Of a stretch of DNA of 64,000 nucleotides, positions 41,101 through 46,472 are shown one piece after another. Position 1 is the first letter of the stretch. Each line of letters starts with the position of its first letter. Source of the DNA: Sphaerolaimus hirsutus. Taxonomy: Eukaryota; Nematoda; Chromadorea; Monhysterida; Sphaerolaimidae. The position numbers and the translations under genes were made by a program. The DNA is taken from assembly GCA_964036195.1 (NCBI GenBank), contig OZ038451.1:14574529-14638528 (forward strand). The letters run 5' to 3'. The notes under the pieces were generated by a model. That model saw only the letters and a program-made list of their open reading frames with translations. It was not told the DNA's origin and did not search any database.

Positions 41101-42590
41101 GGCACACCAGTGGTCGGTGTTTGTTATTTTCTGTTCTAAATGTCAATATTTTCAATTTCAAATTGACACAGTAGCCTAAATGCTGAAACGTTGCAGGTGA
41201 TGAAGCCGTCGCGTCCCATGGATGCTGAGCGCAGGTATGCTAGGGCCTTTTCATGTCACCGTTGTGGCCGCCGAGGCCACAAACAACATGAATGTCGATA
41301 TGATAGGTATTGTCCTAAGTGTCGAGTGAACACACATAAGGCGGGAAATTGCATTTTTGGCGCTCCTGATGACAGGGAATCACAGTATGCGCGCAGTAGG
41401 AATTCCATTCAGCAACTCGCGCAGGAAATTAAGACTGATGTCATGACTGCTGTGATATCTCAATTAGCACCATCTAATCAGTCATCTTCTCAGAATTTTG
41501 GAGGCAATGTGCAAGCGCGAGGCCGAAAACGTCGAGGCAATGTATAAGTTCATGATCGACCAGGGGAATTGGAAGGTACAGGACGTGCGCGCCTTAACAT
41601 CGAGGTGCCAAATCATCCCTGCCACGGAACCACATACCACCGACTTCATGTGTGTTTTGTGTTTGTGTTCTAGTGCTGTGATGGTGTTGTAGAGTTAGAC
41701 ACAGTGTCTTTTGGTTACTGCTGGAGCCGAGAAGTTCTGACCTTTCTTTTCCTTTCGGTCAGACCCTTCTCAGTTCAGCGAAAATTATGGTCCTCCTTGT
41801 TTTATTTTATTTTTCCTTTCACTTATTTACTCCTACTTTAATCAAAAAACAAAAAAAAAACAAAAATAAAACACTTTACCAAAATTTCCTTCTAAATTAC
41901 TAAATTTTTCATTTCAAATAAAATAATTTAACAATTATTTTATTAATCATTTTCAAACAAATTTTCAAAACATACATTAACATGCTAAGTATTTTGGAAA
42001 GTGTGGTAAATTTATTTAAATATTTACATTTCACGTTTCATTATCATATGCTGTTTTTTTTGCATTTTGTTCTGAGTTTTATTGAGTATTTAAACATTTT
42101 TAAAAATTTTAGAAATTTTGAAGACATCCTACGCTTATGTATCGTCTACCGCACATCATCATTTTACCACATAAGTGTAGGGCACTAATCCACATTAAAC
42201 CAATTGCTCCAACCAAAGGATGTCAATTCTACTACACCATCACAATGACTGACAATTAATTATTCTTGCCTAAATGAACAATATATTCTCTAACGTCACA
42301 GTGAGGATACAGCTGTCTGCACAACCCTGAAGCCAGAAGTCCCACAACCTGCTGTGTTCAGCACTTCATTGTCAAGAATTCCGGTCAGAGGGCGGTCTAA
42401 AGTGTATATGCAGAATGACCAAGCTCCCAATTCACTGGCAATGGGCAACAGCGTACTGGTCGCCGCTAGGCAGACATATTTGCCTATACCTATGACGGAA
42501 TCTGTGCCACCACCATCTGCTATTTCTTCAAGGCACAGAGTGCTCCAGCAAAGGGCAAAGGCTAAGAGCAGTGTTTGGCAGGAAAAGTGA
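27462..42590 (+). CDS. Spliced accessory gene of the LTR element (predicted 11-13 coding exons)
   Basis: Predicted exons: E1 27462-27627, E2 27856-28020, E3 28093-28245, E4 28336-28395, E5 28465-28557, E6 28618-28827, E7 29858-30055, E8 31849-32079, E9 32191-32757, E10 32872-33209, E11 40615 to about 41109-41118, E12 41197-41234 (or to the stop at 41547), E13 42302-42590. Every intron from 1 to 9 has GT-AG ends and splits codons in phase 1, so E2-E9 are all multiples of three; intron 10 is phase 0 on both sides. Typical signals are ACG|GTGAGT after E2, TTGTTTTGCAG before E2, AAT|GTGAGT after E8 and TTTTTTGCAG before E9. The product would be acidic at the start, Ala/Pro-rich, with an Arg/Lys cluster RRSKRPQRPSRRR in E6 and KRK plus SKRR in E7 (nuclear or RNA-binding type), then a Cys/His-containing folded part in E9-E11. 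No homologue is recognised. Some donors (E3 acceptor, E4, E11) are weak, so boundaries are provisional. Confidence 0.68.
28828..29857 (+). other. Intron 6 of the accessory gene, open in the Gag frame (1,030 nt)
   Basis: AT-richer than the exons around it and bounded by AAAGA|GTAAGC and CCGTTGCAG|GC, yet without a stop for 343 codons in the polyprotein frame. The encoded stretch has Cys pairs (HFCDFCGH, FKHDCVCSMW) and several N-x-S/T sites. 1,030 is not a multiple of three, so E7 is read in its proper frame only after splicing. Either this is also a protein-coding part of the polyprotein or selection keeps it open. Confidence 0.6.
30056..31848 (+). other. Intron 7 of the accessory gene, open in the Gag frame (1,793 nt)
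   Basis: Bounded by ATAACAG|GTGTGA and AAACTTGCAG|AT. It is open for about 597 codons in the polyprotein frame. It encodes Cys-rich patches (LFCEKCHFS, PKCEFEPKCECE, CFSCKM, WCACECG). A possible small exon (30109-30185, TTTTGCAG to AAAAC|GTAAGC) fits splice consensus but changes phase, so it is not included. Function unknown. Confidence 0.55.
33210..35141 (+). CDS. Envelope-like glycoprotein region (C-terminal part of the giant frame)
   Basis: About 643 residues (3082-3724 of the giant frame). They open with a hydrophobic signal-like block (about 3081-3114), followed by a Cys-rich ectodomain with many N-x-S/T sites (NAT, NET, NLT, NGT, NRT). A strong membrane segment at about residues 3676-3698 precedes a short basic tail. 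This is the layout of a type I viral fusion glycoprotein. Cysteine spacing and the tail-proximal region loosely recall glycoproteins of chuvirus/rhabdovirus type that other LTR elements have captured, but I cannot prove the source. The position between Gag and Pol is unusual; env normally follows pol. It begins directly after the E10 donor at 33209/33210 and ends at a UGA. No furin site or fusion peptide is identified. Confidence 0.7.
   Translation, partial: VGVVLVLMILLLSGFRSRAIRLLGVALLIRQVAADPMLLQICSKPTGAWYLDLPEIPTCNLYSSTLFGESELSPVHDVSVSVYAQRRRPVTANATFCQARRHEVTTCTNALFAHYIYEYHDSYVPMPIEKCAEMFHAVRDGHARKSGLKQIEPMVWSTMKSIDLQFPTWNDCFKQHVDNFILTQGTVATFDNQQLITDMDAAPTCSPAAGRCTSSRGVLFWEPTTLAPASCPFEHVGNFPGKRQNETVILIHEQSAFTIKGGPVHIQCLEPAVYLTDQGPLLSILQIDNSSTESMCQIMFKKCASTVKMTFAEFWSGNLTPNAATQHQFMYQVLTQQAHQNFETLRHQICVLARSNALMVRALAHISPVAAARLLLADESINAEYAGDVLSVTACHKVQPDRLYMSHKVNGICYDMMPVRVHGKLLFKIPGSQDLVEHANQLPCSQLQSPVFKSQNGTYLALTNGNMVKVNMHHTPAFVHPKFLSDGIKFNRTLIRPGMVMENAMMYANIRSLHMRRVEAREKLDRLIHYTSLFSIDSAHTASMLHGRGLEHMVTHAGELLLNASGRVIDHEFDVVHMITTSAVPKAIRGPFQLVLNILWVIFITLLIMGLIYLCVRYEGFRSAVITACKWPVRIVRIGMVWV
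35139..35141 (+). other. UGA codon between Env-like region and Pol in a common frame
   Basis: TGA followed by C, then four sense codons, then the first Pol ATG at 35154, all in the frame that began at 23967. UGA-C is known as a leaky stop tetranucleotide, so readthrough is possible; reinitiation at the ATG 12 bases downstream, or a spliced Pol mRNA, are alternatives. Confidence 0.7.
35154..41036 (+). CDS. pol: Pol polyprotein: protease, reverse transcriptase, RNase H, integrase
   Basis: 1,960 codons. Residues about 91-112 and 129-147 are hydrophobic, possibly membrane-spanning. The aspartic protease has IIDTGAS (D339). The reverse transcriptase includes WRTVFDLRKINS, LPQGSSS and the YVDD catalytic motif at 38013-38024 (residues 954-957). 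RNase H has RTDGSKRG (D1107 region). The integrase has an HHCC zinc domain (HHASGWGAHQG to CAKC, about residues 1448-1490) and a catalytic triad D1521, D1582, E1615. A GPY/F-like module (KFLPKLLGPLVVRK) lies near residue 1750. Domain order PR-RT-RH-IN is Ty3/gypsy. D to E spacing is 32, slightly below the usual 35. All visible catalytic residues are present. The last 140 codons (after 40615) overlap accessory exon 11 in another frame and look like readthrough rather than a domain. The start is the first ATG after the UGA. Confidence 0.93.
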   Translation: MHVTNSGVGSDQQKPDAFGDRPEVDRPNTLDLPIRYVSGSGYSGNRVRIPRVRLGPQLLRTLKQTREENDFDEQIQSEVVASMRVRAPRQVPFLVLLALALIVTPVDCVFTWRGVTHEARFWGSVVDWCECVMVVCALFSVCMWNVLNKPLTPRPVWMSSSEQMSECLSTLSMLPPKCEPLSQIEKWPLDKFGVGVFETEPDFSLRARVLSCVPSLSGFLQFSVKARIVLERNMAVWIGFEGNMWERKLGQIQDLLKGRKRRCVQGSGAKAPRFKNKAVHERKGRTNELHGRMHMIFATTTVHQLNSLPMTGHLAAAGTGVVLSAHGMIRDIEVHCIIDTGASMSCLNKRLLDKLKIPYKSTQITITVADGADMVPIGTCDVQLAIDGTLFNVHALVLEGITSDVYIGFKTLKQWGDFQVTFYRGNDNKNLDMGEIKFITGKKIRFNVPKGRGVNHVMVMHTKERVKLKPLSVTSVSIYAPDVTQEFLTMVLRDRKLERNYVCAPIDKMMRVHRIKIYPTLVDLKRHFDEERKSFVLSGSVPVFNPNRSDITVPSDRPVVKITQLGGIMHRALGMVPEKQILISAPSKPSSLGDQETPVYITGHTTKRGTQVPVLLTPQYGSEFKKLVMTGDECQQRLGEWLDCLQSIHPEAKLSSMILNEVSMAQVFPESIAAMSDNAGKARLTELKRAAEVARRDSPNAVATVTVRENYEDDNRLNLPNLAKPMVPQLSLEERHEIIKRDANFKDTVLNEQQKQEFMEMLLRYHDVFVLELANRSSCSALVADIRLKDENHPGFQSRPYPISFFEEKILDHWLVRQISLGLAEFGVSRFSSPVFLVRKPTAEPEKIPSIKNWRTVFDLRKINSLCRLEQGNVTPLKQLLEKLLLGVVWSTFDGLSAYDMIKLSENSKDLFAISTARGVLKFNSLPQGSSSSTSIFSLAMTVIFWNSRKTLTYVDDVCTVSDKVEDHVHDVEDALKRFAHYRFRISLKKTVFAARRVKMLGQYISREGREMDKEKVEAICKLPPPKDKTGVRSFLGMANWHRSWIKDFALHTRHLNKLLTGKDNQPFVWNENAQEEWQWLKDQLVKAPILAAPDYNKGFELRTDGSKRGISGILSQKSDKNRHNVIGYYSRVLSKQEQRMASYDFEMLAIVSSLIHWRSIIYCYKVEVHTDCAAACYLLRDKHAQNPRVARWSLAISSFPGVTIKYTPGKTNPADVLSREFSAEDVSCQPEMVPDPSEAILNDDRMEICGEDCGDSCELQQTVKDHVQKHLLQVMQTRSRAKVVNASVTAVPATHNQSDAQNSATPAAAIRVVTPNVVVTNDQGISHSLVIPNDPEMDQTPDQIARSQIPSASDYDKENFSDFLEEDGIVQKFRDGQISDEFCAAMKEFLVHGNLPVNSTLARRVVLAAQQYVLEDDLLYYFDKRKPGLEPALLLYVPRDMRRAVMALHHASGWGAHQGALRTYQRLLHCFYWHNAYNDVVEYIRKCAKCFAHKGQTGQVVSPHGQLPQADKPFDVLYFDISNVMHYSATCQYKAVVTAICPFSSYPFAAPLSDMRTITIAQALMTHVFSFTGFPRVCISDHGANLMALRECFKFLRVGHRNVLLANPQSNKVENWHRFKTSLGIMITQYARSHENWDETLPMLMLALRTSHSASIGMSAFEVVFGHRPNLFFLPDALSRPSLALRTSESAIGFVRESIYQAWKTAIKNKLEYEQTTAKQVELEKNKLQVGDAVYVRQVFVPKVGQTSKFLPKLLGPLVVRKVLNSAAYVGAIGEPDRPAQLIPFRRICKVVGDAEAKKMKKSEVLNCMRSKEIISKFPALHRAGSDSGSADPGHSRWSPGGYGGMPSLACFVRQNDRDASLCSQVRGALLEEGVAACERWSDALRSGSAPVPDRVARSQHPLAGGQQRGFRTVQFAVQNAHGELGPEAYAIWASDECGCTGSRHQCWPAGAVNASMAI
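40615..41118 (+). CDS. Accessory exon 11, overlapping the 3' end of pol in another frame
   Basis: The acceptor TTTCTAAATTTCCAG|CCC opens a phase-0 frame that remains open to a stop at 41137-41139 and has protein-like composition (for example EVPYLKRVWLRVRG, FRMPTVNLDPRHT). It joins in phase with the E10 donor (TTG|GTAGGT, 33209), 7,405 bases upstream. Donor candidates at 41109, 41112, 41116 and 41118 are all weak; 41109 or 41112 or 41118 would join E12 in frame. GC content is higher than in pol upstream, like the other exons. Confidence 0.6.
41197..41547 (+). CDS. Small protein with two CCHC zinc knuckles (3' accessory exon)
   Basis: After acceptor AACGTTGCAG|GTG a frame with ATG at 41200 runs to TAA 41545-41547 (about 116 residues). 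It has two perfect knuckles, CHRCGRRGHKQHEC (41254-41295) and CPKCRVNTHKAGNC (41311-41352), and a basic tail RGRKRRGN. It is therefore a second nucleocapsid-like protein besides Gag, located after pol. It can be the last part of the spliced accessory protein or an independent product. Internal phase-2 donors CAG|GTATGC (41234) and TAG|GTATTG (41306) would remove both or one knuckle by joining to 42302. Confidence 0.75.
   Translation: MMKPSRPMDAERRYARAFSCHRCGRRGHKQHECRYDRYCPKCRVNTHKAGNCIFGAPDDRESQYARSRNSIQQLAQEIKTDVMTAVISQLAPSNQSSSQNFGGNVQARGRKRRGNV
41548..42301 (+). other. AT-rich intron-like stretch between 3' accessory exons
   Basis: Contains pyrimidine-rich and A-rich runs, several AAAATAAAACAC-like patches and no long frame apart from a 64-codon one beginning at about 41498 that overlaps the knuckle exon and may reflect a further alternative splice (acceptor TCATCTTCTCAG at 41493, donor AAG|GTACAG at 41575). 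Confidence 0.45.
42302..42590 (+). CDS. Alternative terminal exon of the accessory gene (E13)
   Basis: The acceptor TCTCTAACGTCACAG precedes a frame that starts with one base completing a codon (phase 2) and remains open to TGA 42588-42590 (about 95 residues). Phase agrees with the donors at 41234 and 41306. Composition is Ser/Pro/Val-rich with basic patches (SSRHRVLQQRAKAKS). DNA between 41548 and 42301 is AT-rich and intron-like. No homology recognised. Confidence 0.55.
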
Positions 42591-42723
42591 CAATTGCAGC
42601 CAGGAAGGAAGGATTTGGCAGATGTTGGAGTAGATTGAGTGGGGCAGTGCATAAATTCATAAATTGTACATTTCGCGTCATTTTTGCATTCATCGTTTTG
42701 CGCCTGTGGAAAGGCTTTTGTTG

Positions 42724-42738
42724 TATTAGGGGGTGATC
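42724..42738 (+). promoter_or_regulatory. Internal copy of the polypurine tract
   Basis: TATTAGGGGGTGATC, identical over 15 bases to the tract at 43198-43212 that abuts the 3' LTR. It could act as an extra plus-strand primer site or be the relic of a shifted LTR boundary. Confidence 0.55.
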
Positions 42739-43197
42739 CCACCCCACACCATATAAAAATTTTACTTTATGCTAGTCTTAAGTTATAAAAATTTTACCTT
42801 TTACCATTTTTTTCCCCATCTTTTTAAATTGTACAGTCTTGCCTTGATTAGGAGTGCAAATTTTGTCTGAAATTTGCCATTACGCTTTACCTTAAGTTGA
42901 CTTTGGTGTACAGTTTTGACTTATAACTGTTGTGGTCTCAAAACCAAGAAAAATCTCCAAAAAAATATTGCATCTCAATACTTTTGCTCACGTGTTGAAA
43001 CTATTGTGTTCATGATACTCATATTGTGACATGTACATTTGCTCATGACTATAATCATTCCAAGTTGGTGGTATGTTTCTTTCAGTGGCTTATTTAGGCT
43101 ATGTGTTAACCAAATTTTAGGTAGGTGTGAAACTTTGTAGAGTAGGCCCTGGCACCAATATTCTGCTAAGCTTTGTTCTGTGTGGAACCAGAAGTTC
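42739..43197 (+). other. Non-coding 3' region before the LTR
   Basis: About 460 bases between the two purine tracts, AT-rich, with no frame above 60 codons. Probably 3' untranslated and U3-proximal sequence. Confidence 0.5.
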
Positions 43198-43212
43198 TAT
43201 TAGGGGGTGATC
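43198..43212 (+). promoter_or_regulatory. Polypurine tract at the 3' LTR
   Basis: TATTAGGGGGTGATC directly before the LTR start at 43213. In LTR elements the RNase-H-resistant purine tract here primes plus-strand DNA synthesis. The purine core is short (AGGGGGTGA). Confidence 0.7.
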
Positions 43213-43880
43213 TATTGTATTGTTGGCGTCTTGCCATAAGATCTATTGTATTGTTGGCCTTTTGCCATGAACTAAAATATCTGTTGTACTTTGGCTTGTT
43301 GCCGTGGTTACTAGGAAGAGTGACGTAGGTTGGTTGGCCCATTTACAATCGGGCAAAAGGATTACAGTTTTGTTAGGAAAAAAGATGTTTATGTCTGACA
43401 TGTTGCGTGAGCTAAGCCTACGTGGGCGGGTGGCTGAGTATAAAAGAGAGCCCCGGTGAGGTATTCAGGGTTCAGAACCGTGATGCGAAATATATCTAAA
43501 AGCTAGCTAAGCCAAGCTACAGCTGAAAACAGTAGCTGAAGGTCTGTGTGACAGTGCTTCGTGAACCTGAATACCGAGCCGGTGCTGTAGGATTCAGTGC
43601 CGTGTGATTCAGTATTTCGTGAGTATTTTGTGAAACATTGAAGTATTTACCATCAATAAACAGGTGCCAGGCAACGATCGGCTGCGTTGGCTATTCAGTA
43701 ACTCAGCTCAAACGACATTGAACCCTAACTTCACAAACGTGCGCACAAATAAACATACACTAACATCGTATGACATCTGTGAAGCCACCGGGCTCCTTTG
43801 TCCTCCTCCTGAAGTTCGTCGTAGTCGAAGTCGTGGACTCGGTTGACTGTAAAGGTTTGAGTCACAGTTCACATAGAAAA
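43213..43880 (+). repeat. 3' LTR
   Basis: 668 bp, the same ends as the 5' LTR and one visible mismatch. TATA box at 43439-43446 and AATAAA at 43655-43660. Followed by GGTAT, the target duplication. Confidence 0.93.
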
Positions 43881-43885
43881 GGTAT
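43881..43885. repeat. Target-site duplication, right (GGTA or GGTAT)
   Basis: GGTAT repeats 22952-22956. Together with the LTR pair it fixes the outer limits of the element. Confidence 0.8.
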
Positions 43886-44011
43886 AACTATCTGAATCAA
43901 CACTGGATGGAGACATGGATCAATAATAAGTCTTGTTTTCTACCAAAAGATCATTTTATGTTGATTTGTTACATATAAAACCTTTGATCGAACATTTTTC
44001 ACTTTCAACAA

Positions 44012-44280
44012 TACCGTATTTCCTCGAAATACCCCCGGGGGGTGATTGTTTCAGAGTGAGAATTTTGAGAGAAAAACGTGAAAAATGTGACAATAACCAC
44101 CATGTATAAGTTTTTACAGCCTTATTTAAGGATGTAGATGGTATAAACGATGTTCTAACGTAACACAGTAAGTGTTTTGAACATCTGTTATGCATTTCCC
44201 GGACCACAAATTCATAGTGCCGATTTTGAGGGGGGGGGGGGGGGTATTTCGAGGGGGGGTATTTCGAGGAAATACGGTAT
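44012..44280. mobile_element. MITE, TACCGTATTTCCTCG family, well preserved
   Basis: Termini TACCGTATTTCCTCGAAATA and TTTCGAGGAAATACGGTA are almost perfect complements. The core shares GATGTAGATGGTATAAACG with copies at 2516, 4729 and 6938. About 269 bp, non-coding; probably close to the family consensus. Confidence 0.8.
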
Positions 44281-44566
44281 CACAGGTTGGTTATCATTAT
44301 ATTCTAAGATACAGAAATTGAAATTCTGATGCAAAAAGTGCAACAATATCAATTAAAAGATTCCCCATGCTACTTGACATGGTAGACCCGGTGACCAGAG
44401 AAGTAAAAGCCAATAAAAAACAGGTATTCTCACTGTCACTGTTGAGCAAGAAAACTTCTTGATTTCCATTATTTGACCATTTTCGTGTTTTTGGAGGCAA
44501 TACAAGTTATTGAAAGTGAAGTAAATAGTACTTCGTCTCACCTGTGTCATTATAGGCAATATCATT

Positions 44567-44763
44567 TTGGCGCTGGCGCCATTGGCGCTTGGCGCCATGG
44601 CCCCCTGGCGCCTGGCGCTAAGGTCCAGAAAAGCGCCATGGCTCTTCTGGCGCTTGGCGCCATTTTGCTGTGGCGCCATTGGCGCTTGGCGCTAGTTCCG
44701 GAAAAGCGCGATGGCGCTTTTGGCGCTTGGCGCCAAAAGTCTGGCGCTTTTCACATCACTACT
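44567..44763. mobile_element. GGCGCC-word element, left end missing
   Basis: An array of GGCGCTTGGCGCC words ends in CACATCACTA at 44763, the right terminus of the family at 12206-13065. No matching left terminus is found, so it is truncated. The 108- and 134-codon frames here are word translations. Confidence 0.65.
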
Positions 44764-44766
44764 CTT

Positions 44767-45442
44767 CACACACTAGTTTTCACCGTGACTGCTATGAAAA
44801 CTGAAATGGCGACATGGCGACATTCAGCCTACTCTTATTGTATGCTGTGTTTTAGTTTTGAAATTTTCAAATTTTAACTTTCATTAATTTAAATTCTAAC
44901 TTAAATAAAATCAAATCATTCAACCGTGTTCACTCATTTGCATTTGAAAAATTTTCAGTTTTCCCACGAAGTCAGGGTGAAAACTAGTGTGTGTAGGCAC
45001 ATTGGAGACTGTCACATTATATTTTTCGTCGAATCATAAACTTCATTGTTCACATAACTCAAATGTGAGCATGGCATTGTAAAGCGATAAACATCATACA
45101 GCAAACTCTTGTGAACTTGCCGCCGTGTCCGAAAGTGTGGAATCCGCGGTTTCCGCCGATTGCGACATCGTTACGTTTTTTTTCTTTCTCATTTTGTCGC
45201 ATTGGCCCTACACACACTAGTTTTCACCGTGACTTGTGTGAAAACTGAAATGGCGACATGGCGACATTCAACCTACTCGTTTTGTATGCTTTATGTGTTT
45301 TAGTTTTCAAATTTTGCAACTTTTACATACATTTATTAAAATTCAAATTTGATGAAAATTAAATCATTCAACCGTGTTCATTAATTTGCATTTATAAAAA
45401 TTTCAGTTTTCACACGAAGTCACGGTGAAAACTAGTGTGTGT
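44767..45442. mobile_element. Two MITEs with CACACACTAGTTTTCACCGTGAC termini
   Basis: Copy 1 44767-44994 and copy 2 45211-45442. Each is about 230 bp with long inverted ends and a shared interior (GAAATGGCGACATGGCGACATTC). A single decayed end lies at about 10699. No transposase. The DNA between them (44995-45210) is unassigned. Confidence 0.75.
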
Positions 45443-46472
45443 AGGCACATTATTGGAGAATGTCGCATTATTAGAGAGTGTCGCCTTTTTTTCACACAAC
45501 ATGCCCAAGGATGTCACACTATTGGAGATGTCGTTTTATTAGAGACCTGTCGCATTATTAGAGAATTTACGGTAATTCAAATTTTTTTTGCACACAAGCA
45601 TGCAATTTCACATCCACATTGGTGTTGTTTCCATTCGTTTTGAGGCATGTTTAGTGTAAAAGCTTCCATTTGTTCATGCTTTCATGTAATAATAAGCCGT
45701 GATATGTTAGTGTAGTAAATAATAACCAGCCAATGTGCTCCCACATAATTCTATTGTGTGAAACATCACTGTCAATGTATTATCCTTCTTCTATAAGCTT
45801 AAAATATTTCCTTGAAACACCCACCTCGAAATACCTTCAGGTGTTTTCGAGTTTTTGGCGTTTTTTGTATCACAAACATTTGACAAAATGCAATATACGT
45901 AATGAGTTGAAATACCTATATATATATTTTTCAGTAATCACAACTTATCCCATGACTCCACAGTCAAAATATTACCACAGTAGACATAACAATACATTAT
46001 GTGGCACTTTACATACACATATTTTTGTCATTTTGGACGATTTAAAGAATCTGATCTTTATTTAAAAAATGATTTTTTTATTATAAATTAAGGCTTTTAC
46101 AAAAAATTGATTTTTTTCCAACCTCAAATGGAACGTTAAATTAATCAGCGAGAGCACTTGATATTTTATGCAATATTTACCCACATTGCAAGCAAGCAAC
46201 AACGACAATTTTTTAGCACATATTCACAAAGAATTTTGAAAAATTTTCAACATACAAAATGACATTGGTGGTTGTTTTCATTGGTTTTGTGGCGCTTGGG
46301 AGAAAAGTAGGGATGGAAAAACCTTAAAAAGCCCCATGCATAAAACTTTCCATCCAAAATGTTCCGACAGTCCAATTGAAAATGGTTCAAAAACACTACC
46401 AAATCCGGAATGAATCACATGAGTGTTTATCAAAACAGTCAGTATTTATATCACCAAGAGAATATATGACGA
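45443..46472. repeat. Remnants of TAGGGATGG-family hAT-like elements
   Basis: Interior blocks related to 13808-14549 occur at 45590-45720 and 46258-46300, and TAGGGATGGAAAAA occurs at about 46307. Ends are not paired. Non-genic up to the stop codon of the TRAIP-like gene at 46473. Confidence 0.5.

Larger units (their letters stand above)
22956..43880 (+). mobile_element. Complete giant Ty3/gypsy-type LTR element with env-like and spliced accessory genes (~20.9 kb)
   Basis: Both 668-bp LTRs, a short target duplication, leader, Gag, an envelope-like region, Pol and a purine tract before the 3' LTR are all present on the plus strand. Gag has a CA-like region and one CCHC knuckle. Pol has DTGA protease, YVDD reverse transcriptase, RNase H and integrase in Ty3/gypsy order. 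No frame is broken. The size is two to four times that of usual gypsy elements; the extra length is the X region between Gag and Env (about 26.4-33.2 kb), which also contains a multi-exon accessory gene. The near identity of the LTRs implies a very recent insertion. No nested insertions interrupt it, in contrast to the surrounding DNA. Confidence 0.95.
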
